51,102 nt of DNA from a virus. The first letter of the stretch is position 1; the number at the start of each line of letters is the position of its first letter. The stretch spans positions 1 through 51,102 of the IMG/VR virus record IMGVR_UViG_3300025083_000055; one strand, 5' to 3'. The translations under genes were made by a program, and so were the position numbers. Under the pieces are notes generated by a model. That model was given only the letters and a program-made list of their open reading frames with translations. It did no database searches and was not told where the DNA came from. Positions 13,457 through 21,600 of the stretch are shown in pieces.

Positions 13457-13667
13457 AAAACAAATAGAATTTAGAGATCCAGTTGTTGAACGAGTTGTAG
13501 ATAAATTTGTGTCTAGATCAGATGTAGGCTATGCTAAATACGGCGTTACACTAGATGAAGATCCTAGTAAAGTAATAGACTGGCTAAATCATTTACAAGA
13601 AGAGCTTATGGATGCTGTGTTATATTTACAAAAAGCAAAAGAAGCTTATGATGAGAAAACCTTATAA
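13449..13667 (+). CDS. MazG-like small protein (72 aa)
   Basis: The sequence RSDVGYAKYGVTLDEDPSKV followed by DWLNHLQEELMDAVLYLQKA is a pattern I recognise from short phage proteins annotated as MazG-like or NTP-pyrophosphohydrolase-related: an all-alpha fold with an EE-x-x-D helix. It may act with the preceding GIY-YIG/MazG fusion, whose end it overlaps by 8 bp. It lacks the second acidic helix of a full MazG domain, so independent activity is doubtful. Confidence 0.6.
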   Translation: MSKKQIEFRDPVVERVVDKFVSRSDVGYAKYGVTLDEDPSKVIDWLNHLQEELMDAVLYLQKAKEAYDEKTL

Positions 13668-14106
13668 GAGAAAAAAGAAGAGAGGACCAGTACAAGCAAA
13701 GAAGGTGTCATATGATGGCATTAACTTTGCTTCAGGCCTTGAACGTTATATGTATATGGCTTTAAAGAAAGCAAAGATTAGAGCCAAATACGAGGGAGAG
13801 ACGTTTGTTTTATTAAATGGATTTCATTTTGATAACAAAGTTTATGAAAGACAATCCAATGGGAAAGGTGATTACAAAAATAGAGGTGAGAAAAGAATAT
13901 TACCTATAAAGTATACACCAGATTTTATTGGCGAAGATTTTATAATTGAAACCAAAGGTAGAGCAAACGAATCATTTCCTATGCGATGGAAATTATTTAA
14001 GCAATTAATAGTTAGGCAGTTTCCGGGTACAACATTATATAAACCACAAAATCAAAAGGAATGCGACGAAACAATAAGCCTCATCCAAGCCAATCGAAAA
14101 GATTAG
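13648..14106 (+). CDS. PD-(D/E)XK endonuclease (T7 endonuclease I/DUF1064-like), possible junction resolvase
   Basis: After a basic N-terminus (RKPYKRKKKRGPVQ) the nuclease elements appear in order: NFASGLERYMYMALK with Glu, YTPDFIGEDFIIETKG with the PD and E-x-K pair, and the trailing RWKLFKQL helix. This layout fits T7 endonuclease I and DUF1064-type Holliday-junction/debranching nucleases. The ATG at 13648 (or 13651) is preferred because upstream codons lie within the previous gene; it overlaps that gene by 20 bp. It likely resolves branched replicative DNA before packaging. Confidence 0.75.
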   Translation: MMRKPYKRKKKRGPVQAKKVSYDGINFASGLERYMYMALKKAKIRAKYEGETFVLLNGFHFDNKVYERQSNGKGDYKNRGEKRILPIKYTPDFIGEDFIIETKGRANESFPMRWKLFKQLIVRQFPGTTLYKPQNQKECDETISLIQANRKD

Positions 14107-14237
14107 CTAGGCAAAAGTACGCTGAAAGACAAATTGATAAATGGTGTAAATGGAGTTGGGATGTTAGAGGCAAGATAAAATATAAAGAATTAGTTGAACT
14201 ACAAGATAAATATAATATTAAAGCATATGGAAAATAA
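14061..14237 (+). CDS. Small basic protein (58 aa)
   Basis: Not recognised. It begins within the 3' end of the nuclease gene (46-bp overlap) and gives MRRNNKPHPSQSKRLARQKY, then a Trp/Lys-rich centre (IDKWCKWSWDVRGK) and a helical C-terminus. The strong positive charge suggests nucleic-acid binding. Overlaps on both sides (11 bp with the next gene) match the packing style of this cluster. Confidence 0.5.
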   Translation: MRRNNKPHPSQSKRLARQKYAERQIDKWCKWSWDVRGKIKYKELVELQDKYNIKAYGK

Positions 14238-14367
14238 GAATTGGAGTTTATCTATAGGTACTTATCCTGGCGTATTACTAGGAGCAAGAACTTATGATGA
14301 AGAGACACAAGTAACACATGTTCTGTATTTACCTTTTGTAGATATAGCATTAGAAATATTTAAATAA
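14227..14367 (+). CDS. Conserved small protein of RNR clusters (46 aa)
   Basis: The 46-aa product has the pattern WSLSIGTYPGVLLGARTYDE, then THVLYLPFVDIAL. I recognise this 'YPGxLxGxRxY ... HVLYLPFVDI' family as a tiny conserved protein encoded next to ribonucleotide reductase genes in many marine phages. Function is unknown. Its stop overlaps the NrdB start as TAATG, so the two are translationally coupled, which supports a link to RNR or dNTP supply. Confidence 0.6.
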   Translation: MENKNWSLSIGTYPGVLLGARTYDEETQVTHVLYLPFVDIALEIFK

Positions 14368-15335
14368 TGGGATTGTTTGATGAGCGCGTAGCGTATAAAC
14401 CATTTGATTATCCTGAATATTATACAGAAGGTTGGTTAAAACAAGCTCAAGCATTTTGGTTGCATACTGAAATCTCAATGCAGAGCGATATAAAAGATTG
14501 GAATGAAAGACTTAACAAAAAAGAAAAAAACCTCGTTGGGAACATACTTCTTGGATTCGCGCAGACCGAATGCGCTGTTTCAGACTATTGGACCCAGAAG
14601 GTCGTATCGTGGTTTCCTAAACACGAGATAAGACAAATGGCTATGATGTTTGGTTCACAAGAAACTGTGCATGCTGTAGCATATAGCTATTTGAATGAAA
14701 CCTTAAAATTAGAAGACTATGAAGCATTTTTACATGAACCAGCTACGGCTGAGCGTTTTGATAACTTGGTTGCATATGGTGGCAATGATACCACAGGTAT
14801 CGCAAAGTCATTGGCTGTTTTTTCTGCTTTCGCAGAAGGAGTTTCTTTATACTCTGCTTTTGCAGTACTTTATAGCTTTCAGTTACGTAATTTACTTAAA
14901 GGTATCGGGCAACAAATGAAATGGTCTGTAAGAGATGAGTCATTACATAGTAAAATGGGTTGTCAATTATTCAGGCATATGTGCCAGGAAGATTCTAAAT
15001 TATTAGAAGCCTGCAGAGAAGATGTTGTTGAAGCTGCTAAGGTAATGGTTGACTTAGAAGAAAAGTATATAGACAAAATGTTTGAGATGGGTGACATTGA
15101 AGGCATTAAAGCAAATGACTTAAAACAATTTATAAGAAAAAGAACTAATGAAAAGCTTGTTGAACTGGGGTATATCGATTTGGGATCGTATTTCGCATAT
15201 GAAAAAGATGCAGCGGATAATCTTAATTGGTTTTATCATCTTACCGGGGGCGTCACTCATACTGACTTTTTCGCTATTAGGCCAACAGATTATTCTAAAG
15301 CTAACGAAGGGGAGGACTTCGAAGACATATGGTAA
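14367..15335 (+). CDS. nrdB: Class I ribonucleotide reductase, small (beta) subunit
   Basis: The ferritin-like four-helix core is clear. Candidate metal ligands lie in FWLHTEIS, in SQETVHAVAY with the Glu, His and following Tyr expected for the radical site, in FAEGVSLY, and in RDESLHSK with Glu and His. A length of 322 aa is normal. The C-terminus ends EGEDFEDIW, acidic and aromatic as needed to dock on the large subunit. It builds the tyrosyl radical used by the alpha subunit encoded 430 bp downstream. It belongs to the coupled nucleotide-metabolism operon. Confidence 0.93.
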   Translation: MGLFDERVAYKPFDYPEYYTEGWLKQAQAFWLHTEISMQSDIKDWNERLNKKEKNLVGNILLGFAQTECAVSDYWTQKVVSWFPKHEIRQMAMMFGSQETVHAVAYSYLNETLKLEDYEAFLHEPATAERFDNLVAYGGNDTTGIAKSLAVFSAFAEGVSLYSAFAVLYSFQLRNLLKGIGQQMKWSVRDESLHSKMGCQLFRHMCQEDSKLLEACREDVVEAAKVMVDLEEKYIDKMFEMGDIEGIKANDLKQFIRKRTNEKLVELGYIDLGSYFAYEKDAADNLNWFYHLTGGVTHTDFFAIRPTDYSKANEGEDFEDIW

Positions 15336-15580
15336 CACGAAGAAAATTACTTAAACTGTTAGCTTATACAAATAAGTTAACATCATATCAAAAGTTTGCA
15401 TCCCGTATAGGTTATATGGGTGCAGGCTTCCTGATAGCAGCGCAATGGACAATAGAGCCATCGCTTTATATAGTTGGATTTATATGTGTAATGATACAGA
15501 CAGCTTCAAGAAAACAATGGAATCTAGTTACTTTAAATTTAAATGGGTTGATAGCCTGGATAACACACTTTATGAAATGA
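15329..15580 (+). CDS. Small membrane protein (83 aa) between the RNR genes
   Basis: The product contains LLKLLAYTNKLTSYQKFASR and then two hydrophobic segments (about 28-42 and 44-58, around RIGYMGAGFLIAAQW and SLYIVGFICVMIQTAS) and a C-terminal NLNGLIAWITHF stretch. Two membrane passes are likely. I recognise similar small proteins in marine phage genomes near RNR genes, with no known function. It overlaps the end of nrdB by 7 bp and the next start by four bases (ATGA). Confidence 0.6.
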   Translation: MVTRRKLLKLLAYTNKLTSYQKFASRIGYMGAGFLIAAQWTIEPSLYIVGFICVMIQTASRKQWNLVTLNLNGLIAWITHFMK

Positions 15581-15780
15581 AAGAAAAAACTTTAATTAAT
15601 ATGAAGCATGACATGGGCAAGATAGTTCAAGGAATGCACAATAACACACAAGGTATAATGCACGTAAATACACTAGCTCAAGGTTTATTAGAGACAGTTA
15701 AAAGAATGCCTGGATACGAAGAAGCTATAGCTAAGTTATTAGAAGAACAACAAAAACAACCTGATGCAAATGTGGAATGA
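15577..15780 (+). CDS. Hypothetical helical protein (67 aa)
   Basis: The frame is open back to 15445, but that part overlaps the membrane protein. The ATG at 15577 forms an ATGA junction with the previous stop, so I take it as the start. The product, MKEKTLINMKHDMGKIVQGM and an acidic, Gln-rich C-terminus, looks fully helical. It overlaps the start of the large RNR subunit by 17 bp. No function is assigned. Confidence 0.5.
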   Translation: MKEKTLINMKHDMGKIVQGMHNNTQGIMHVNTLAQGLLETVKRMPGYEEAIAKLLEEQQKQPDANVE

Positions 15781-17488
15781 TGACTGGAAAAAAGGAGAGG
15801 ATTACCCTGCGTGGGGTAATAACGACGTATACAAGAAGACTATATCCGGGGGATATTTATTCAACGGAGAAACACCTAAAGAAGCATACCATAGAGTCGC
15901 TAAGACAGTTGCTCGTAGATTATATAAACCAGAAATGGCGGAAACTTTCTTCGAATACATATGGAATGGTTGGCTTTGTCTCGCTAGCCCAGTATTATCT
16001 AATACAGGCACTGATCGTGGTTTGCCTATTAGCTGTTTCGGTATTGATGTGGCTGATAGTATACAAGATATAGGACAAAAGAATTTAGAGATGATGCTAC
16101 TCGCTAAGCACGGCGGTGGGGTTGGTATCGGTATAAATCAAATAAGACCCGCTGGCGCTAAAATAACAGGAAATGGAACATCTGATGGAGTTGTGCCGTT
16201 TTGTAAGATTTACGATTCAACAATACTCGCCACTAATCAAGGATCTGTCCGACGAGGAGCTGCTTCAGTTAACATCAATATTGAGCATGCCGATTTCGAA
16301 GACTGGATCGAAATTAGAGAACCTAAAGGAGACGTTAATCGTCAATCCCTCAACCTACACCAGTGTGCTGTGGTCGGCGACAAGTTCATGCGAAGAGTTG
16401 AAGGAGGCGATAAAGATGCAAGGAAGAGATGGTCAAAATTATTACAAAAGCGAAAAGCAACTGGAGAACCTTATATTTTATTTAAGGGAAATACAAACAA
16501 AAATAACCCAGCAGCATACAAAGATAACGGTCTCAAAGTTCATATGACAAACATATGTTCTGAGATTACATTACATACAGATGAGAATCATAGCTTTGTC
16601 TGTTGCTTATCATCATTAAATTTAGCTAAATATGAAGAGTGGAAAAACACAAACCTTATATACGACTCTATATGGTTTCTTGATGGCGTTATGGAGGAAT
16701 TTATTCAAAGAGCAAAAGGGCTTAGAGGTTTTGAAAATGCCATTCGTAGTGCTCAGAAAGGACGAGCACTTGGGTTGGGTGTCTTGGGATGGCACACGTA
16801 TCTCCAAGAAAAGGGAATACCTTTTGAAGGTTTGCTTGCTCAGTTTGAAACTAGGAAAATATTTTCACAAGTTAAAATTGAAAGCGAAAGAGCTTCAATG
16901 GATCTTGCAGAAACATACGGCGAACCTTTGTGGTGTGCTGGAACTGGTATGCGCAATACTCATTTACGTGCTATTGCTCCTACTGTTAGCAACAGTAAGC
17001 TTAGTGGAAATGTTTCGCCAGGTATTGAGCCTTGGGCTGCGAATGTTTTTACAGAACAGAGTGCGAAGGGGACTTTCATTAGGAAAAATCCGACACTAGT
17101 TAAGCTGTTGAAAAAACTTAAAATAAACAATAATGAAATATGGGATAAGATATTGGCTGATGGAGGGTCTGTTCAGAATATACCTGAACTTAGTAATGTT
17201 ACAATCGGACATGACATTCCTGCTAAGGAAGTGTTTAAAACTTTTAAGGAAATAAATCAATTAGAATTAATCAATCAAGCTGGACTGAGACAGCAATATG
17301 TAGATCAGTCGGTTAGTTTAAATTTAGCGTTTCCAAGTATTGCTACACCAAAGTGGATTAACAAAGTGCATTTTGAAGCATGGAAACGAGGAGTTAAAAC
17401 TTTATATTATACGAGGACAGAATCAGTTCTTCGTGGAGATATTGCACAGCAAGCAATGAATGAAGATTGCTTAGCGTGTGATGGATAG
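15764..17488 (+). CDS. nrdA: Class I ribonucleotide reductase, large (alpha) subunit, short form
   Basis: The catalytic set is visible. Redox Cys91 in PISCFGIDV and the active-site N-x-C-x-E triad (Asn263, Cys265, Glu267 in MTNICSEI) are present. The partner Cys is in FVCCLSSLNL (280/281), and a C-terminal CLAC pair is available for re-reduction. At 574 aa it lacks the N-terminal ATP cone of cellular NrdA, so dATP feedback inhibition is probably absent, as in many phage enzymes. The start may be 15764 or 15770 (MWNDDWKKGEDYPAW). It is the last rightward gene before the terminator. Confidence 0.93.
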   Translation: MQMWNDDWKKGEDYPAWGNNDVYKKTISGGYLFNGETPKEAYHRVAKTVARRLYKPEMAETFFEYIWNGWLCLASPVLSNTGTDRGLPISCFGIDVADSIQDIGQKNLEMMLLAKHGGGVGIGINQIRPAGAKITGNGTSDGVVPFCKIYDSTILATNQGSVRRGAASVNINIEHADFEDWIEIREPKGDVNRQSLNLHQCAVVGDKFMRRVEGGDKDARKRWSKLLQKRKATGEPYILFKGNTNKNNPAAYKDNGLKVHMTNICSEITLHTDENHSFVCCLSSLNLAKYEEWKNTNLIYDSIWFLDGVMEEFIQRAKGLRGFENAIRSAQKGRALGLGVLGWHTYLQEKGIPFEGLLAQFETRKIFSQVKIESERASMDLAETYGEPLWCAGTGMRNTHLRAIAPTVSNSKLSGNVSPGIEPWAANVFTEQSAKGTFIRKNPTLVKLLKKLKINNNEIWDKILADGGSVQNIPELSNVTIGHDIPAKEVFKTFKEINQLELINQAGLRQQYVDQSVSLNLAFPSIATPKWINKVHFEAWKRGVKTLYYTRTESVLRGDIAQQAMNEDCLACDG

Positions 17489-17508
17489 TTAGTTAGTTAG
17501 TTGTAAAG

Positions 17509-17538
17509 AAGGGATGCTGGAAACGGTGTCCCTTTTTT
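17509..17538 (+). terminator. Rho-independent terminator with GAAA tetraloop
   Basis: An 11-bp stem, AAGGGATGCTG (17509-17519) with CGGTGTCCCTT (17524-17534), includes three G-T pairs and is capped by GAAA. Six T follow (17533-17538). It lies 20 bp after the large RNR subunit stop, where the rightward and leftward units converge. It is preceded by four TTAG repeats (about 17488-17502). Confidence 0.85.
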
Positions 17539-17896
17539 AGTATACCCACATTACATCCGTCGACTTATCAGGATCAATGTCAGCGTGGATAAATGTTTTA
17601 GCAACACCTAATCTTTTAAAACCTACTTTACGCAAGGCTTCATACATTGCAAATCTATTATCAGATCCATTGATACTCACATCTACCGCTAATCCTTTTA
17701 GGTGAGACGAAGTATTAACACCGCCAACTTTTGCATTGTGTTCTTTGGTTCTAAAACCGCTATTAATTTTTATAGGTTTACCATAATGTTTTCTAGCAGC
17801 ATCAAGCATACCTAATAACACAGGGCTCATTTTTTTACCACTTCCCGGTTCATCAGGAGAATCAAATTCACTGTGTTTGAAATACCTTAACTTCAT
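17537..17896 (-). CDS. M15-family peptidase endolysin
   Basis: Zinc peptidase of the peptidase_M15 type, which cuts peptide cross-bridges of peptidoglycan. The zinc-binding motifs are HLKGLAVDV (the SxHxxGxAxD signature, about 84-92) and IHADIDPD (about 104-111, final HxD). The substrate-binding NSGFRTKEHN lies in between-strand position at about residue 45. At 119 aa it is a single-domain enzyme with no signal peptide, so it needs a holin, which is encoded directly upstream with a 4-bp ATGA overlap. It is the last gene of the leftward unit, as expected for lysis. Confidence 0.88.
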   Translation of the reverse strand: MKLRYFKHSEFDSPDEPGSGKKMSPVLLGMLDAARKHYGKPIKINSGFRTKEHNAKVGGVNTSSHLKGLAVDVSINGSDNRFAMYEALRKVGFKRLGVAKTFIHADIDPDKSTDVMWVY

Positions 17897-18054
17897 TTCT
17901 TTTTATCTTTCTTAACGCCAATCCATTTACTTATGGTGTATCCTATAGTAACCAGCAGTAATATAATTTTTAAAGCGTCTTCAAAGTGCATGAATGTTGT
18001 TGCACCAAGAGTTGTTGTATTTAATGCGTATAATTTTGCGTCGTCTATAGTCAT
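17893..18054 (-). CDS. Holin-like small membrane protein (53 aa)
   Basis: The 53-aa product has a short polar N-terminus (MTIDDAKLYALNTTTLGATT), a hydrophobic helix (about 27-42, ALKIILLLVTIGYTIS) and a very basic C-terminus ending VKKDKKK. One clear transmembrane segment with a positive tail, immediately upstream of the endolysin and overlapping its start by ATGA, fits a class III-type or other small holin. It is likely co-translated with the endolysin. The assignment rests on topology and context. Confidence 0.7.
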   Translation of the reverse strand: MTIDDAKLYALNTTTLGATTFMHFEDALKIILLLVTIGYTISKWIGVKKDKKK

Positions 18055-18055
18055 T

Positions 18056-18313
18056 TTATTTCTTTTTATATCTACTAACTCTACCTTTAGTATTTTTTTC
18101 TTTTTGTCCTCTTGCTTTTTCTGCAGGGGTTAATTCATTCCAAGTTGCTGGCGTATCTTTAGATACTCTTTTAGTAGGCCTAAATGTATTCTCTCCGCCT
18201 TTATAATCTTCTTTACCTTTAGGCGTTTCCCACTCTTCTTTAAACCAGCGTTTAAGCGCTAATCCCTTTTTAGTTTTTCTAACTTTAAGGGGTGAATCCA
18301 TTTTAAATGCCAT
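18056..18313 (-). CDS. Small basic SPxK-motif protein, DUF5872-like (85 aa)
   Basis: It opens MAFKMDSPLKVRKTKKGLAL, combining the MAFK start and the SPxK tag shared by several late proteins here. The body has LKRWFKEEWETPKGK and a late WNELTPAEKARGQKEKN stretch. This resembles a basic phage/giant-virus domain that I recall as DUF5872 (GLKxWFKExW...). It is extremely Lys-rich and soluble. Late expression and charge suggest a DNA-associated virion protein. That is inference. Confidence 0.6.
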   Translation of the reverse strand: MAFKMDSPLKVRKTKKGLALKRWFKEEWETPKGKEDYKGGENTFRPTKRVSKDTPATWNELTPAEKARGQKEKNTKGRVSRYKKK

Positions 18314-18314
18314 A

Positions 18315-18623
18315 CTATTTTATTTTACCTTTCTTTTTTCTACACTTAGCTATATAACCTGAGGCATAAGCAGAAGGAAATACATCATACTTAGCTTTAG
18401 CTTTGTGATAACAATTATCTTTTAATTTAGCGGGTGATCCTATGTGATACCCATTATTACCTTTCTCGCCTAAACCTTGAGGTCCAATTTTTTTAGCGGG
18501 TGATGGATTTTTTTCTGGTACAGCTCCTCCGCTTCCGTCTGCGTTCATAGATATTTCCATACCTTCTGGCGCTTTAACATTGCTTCTAGCTTTTCGTACT
18601 CTAATTGTAATTGGTTCGTTCAT
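18315..18623 (-). CDS. Basic SPxK-motif protein with PSAYASG domain (102 aa)
   Basis: Residues about 37-70 carry two SPAK tags (PSPAKKIG and GSPAKLKD) in a Gly/Lys-rich linker. The C-terminus (KAKAKYDVFPSAYASGYIAK, then CRKKKGKIK) matches a small domain I recognise in phage and large-virus proteins, where 'KxRYxVWPSAYASGxLVKCRK' recurs. The function is unknown, but strong basicity suggests DNA contact. The start overlaps the giant gene's stop as TAATG. Confidence 0.65.
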   Translation of the reverse strand: MNEPITIRVRKARSNVKAPEGMEISMNADGSGGAVPEKNPSPAKKIGPQGLGEKGNNGYHIGSPAKLKDNCYHKAKAKYDVFPSAYASGYIAKCRKKKGKIK

Positions 18624-21600
18624 TATTTTATTTTTTTCAAGTAATCAATTCTTTTAGATATGGACATACCTTTAGTGTCTTTTTTAAATTTTTTGTATTG
18701 AGAATATTCTAAAGCTTTTATTAATTTTTTTTCTTCAGCTTTATTCTTTTCTCTTGTTTCTTTTGCTTTCTTTTTTCCTTCTATTTTTCTTTTGGCTTTT
18801 GCTTCAACTTTTATAAGATCCTCTTCTTCATTTTTAGCACCAACACCCCAGGTTCTCCAACCTAGCGCTAAAGCTATTCTTTGATATAAAGTATTTCTTT
18901 CGTCTAATGCTTCCGTTATACCCTCTATTTCCATTAGTGCTCTGTCTAGTGGTAAATTTATTAAAGCAGAAGATAGATTACCTATTATATTATATGTTGG
19001 GCTAATGTTTAATTTACCATTTAAAGTAACATCAAACCCTCTTTCTTTTATAACATCTTTATCAAACTTCCATGTTTGTATTGCACCGTACAATTTTCTT
19101 AATTTAGATCCAATTGGTGGCGATATATTAGCTGCCTCTATAATAGTATAAGTATGATCCGCAGTAAATCCTTTCTCTTCTTGTTCTAAAAATTTTCTAA
19201 TAGTATTTTTAGTAGTAGTTGCAACCGCTCCTGCTAAGCCAGACCCTCTTAGTATTGTGTCCACCATACTGTGTACTATCCTACCTGTTTTTTGGTTTTC
19301 TTTCTTTTTCTTATCTTCTTCAGTCTCTTCTTCATCATCAAACCCGGGTATCATAGCAAACAATGCATTTTGCAAAGCCGAGAATATAAAGTTTTGAACA
19401 GCACCGTAATATATTATTTTACTAAAATTTGTTTTGAAATCACCACGTCTATTTATAATATCAAGTCCAGCTTTTTTCATTAATCTAGTATACTGCATGG
19501 GTGTATTTTGAAAAGCCAATACTAATCTACCAAGAACACTAGCTTGCTGTTGAGACACTAAAGCTGGGTCGCCTGATTGCTGTGCTTCGTCTGATATTTT
19601 ACTAAAGTCTGCCCAGGCTTTTGTTTCAGCTTCTGTTTTAGACATTCCTTGTTTTACGTATGTGTTTATTCTATTTCTATAAAATGTTGCACCACCGGTT
19701 GCAATAGCCATACTATCTGCAATTTGTGTTGGGGTAAAACCTATTTTTAATAAGTAAGCTATTATAGCTGATGATTTATCTTTAGAATTTTTAGCTTGAC
19801 TTGCTATTTCTTGTTCTTGTATATCTGATTTTAAACCGCCACGTCTTTGTTTTAATTTATCAGAATTAAAAATTCTAACCCAATCTTTCCAGTATTGAGG
19901 TTGATTAGCAAACGCTATACCAGCCTTTAATGGATTGTTATCAGACCAATTTATAAAGTTTACTGTTGATAATAATTGTAACAAAGCTGACCTTCTGTTA
20001 AAGAACATAATAGTTCCTACAGAATTATTAACCCAATTGTTCCAAGCATTCGTTAGCCTACTTCCTCCTGACGGTCTATTGGTTCCGTTGCGCATTCTGT
20101 ACAAAGCATCTTCTAACGCTTCTCTATGTCTAGAACCGTAGATAGCCTCAATCTTATTCATATTTTCAGGGCTAAATAATATCTCTGAGTTAGCTATGAA
20201 TTCACCTAGGTATTCTTTTCTATTTACTTTTTCAGTTAACTCGTTCAAATCCCTAAGTATAGTTCCTGCTTGCCAATGTTCTGAAGGCTCAGACCATTGT
20301 TCTTGCTTAGAAGATAACAAAGCCCCATCAGCAAACGCTGACAAGTCTGAATCATTATTAATCACACTAACAAGTTTCTTTAAATCTCTTTTAGATAAGC
20401 CAGGAATATCGTAGCCAGCTTTATTCCATAAGTAAACTCTTATTGCTTGATCATAAGTATAACTTGTGTCAGGTATTAATTTATTAAGTTTCTTTCTTAC
20501 TGGTTTCATTTGCTTCAGTAAGTTGCTATACGCATTCTTCATCATTTGTCTAGAAGATTCGATAGCAGATACCCCAGCAAAATAAGGGTCCATTAATGCT
20601 TTCTCAAAAAATGCTTGATCAGCCTCTCCTTGTTTTCCTTTACCTGCAAAAGTATACTGTGTTAATCCTCTAAAGTCATCAGCTGATGAAGGAATAAACC
20701 ATCTATATTTACCTTTATTTGCGCCCCGCTTTCTTGCAACAGCATCTGAGAATTGAGCTTCAGATTTTATACCTTTATTACGCTCAATCATATCATTAAA
20801 ATTTCTATTTAATGATTTATTAAATTTGACTCTAGCTTGTTGTACTTTAGATTTAACATCCAATGCATTCAATACATCTTGCACTGCCTTAACATTTTTA
20901 TAAGCATCGTCTACAAAATAAAAATCATTATAGCCTTCAGCAAATTTATCTATCATCCAATCGGCTTTAGCAGATGGCCTGCCGTCTTGTAATCCTGTTA
21001 TGTTTTGCATTGGTATTTCTAACCCAATACCTTTTAAGAATTCGTATATAGCCGGTGCAGAAGCTTGCGGTCTAGCGGTTAAAACATATATATTTTTATT
21101 ACCGAATTTTTTTATTGCTTTTTCTAATCTTGCGGCTAATGGTCCTTTCGTTCCTTTTACAACTTTATTAAATTCACTAAAATCAAAAGTAGCGCCTTGC
21201 TCAGATAAAGTTTCATCTTTAGCTGCAAATTCAGCGGGTGTGATTTTTACAACTTTGCCATTAGGCATGGTAACTATAATTTTGCTTTTACTAAAAGCTA
21301 GTGTATCGTCAAAATCATAAACGCTTATTCCTTTTGGATTAATAGCATAATCAGGCAATCTAGCCGCGTTCATTGCTTTATCAGCTCTATTTGCAGATCT
21401 AGAATTTTTAGCAGCATAAGGTTTTAAAACATTATTGAACTCAACCCAAGCCTCCCCTTGTATATCGCCTTTATTTTCTCCACTTAAGGTCTCTATAGGG
21501 AACATATTGGGATAACCAAAAGTATTCTCATTAAAGTATCTTTTGTATTCAGGGTCATTCATTAAATCAAACGAACTATTCATTTGAGATTGGGTAAGAA

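Noticed and set aside
16173-17099. Plus-strand frames of 124 and 155 aa
   Set aside because: They overlap the large RNR subunit in another frame along catalytic-motif coding sequence.
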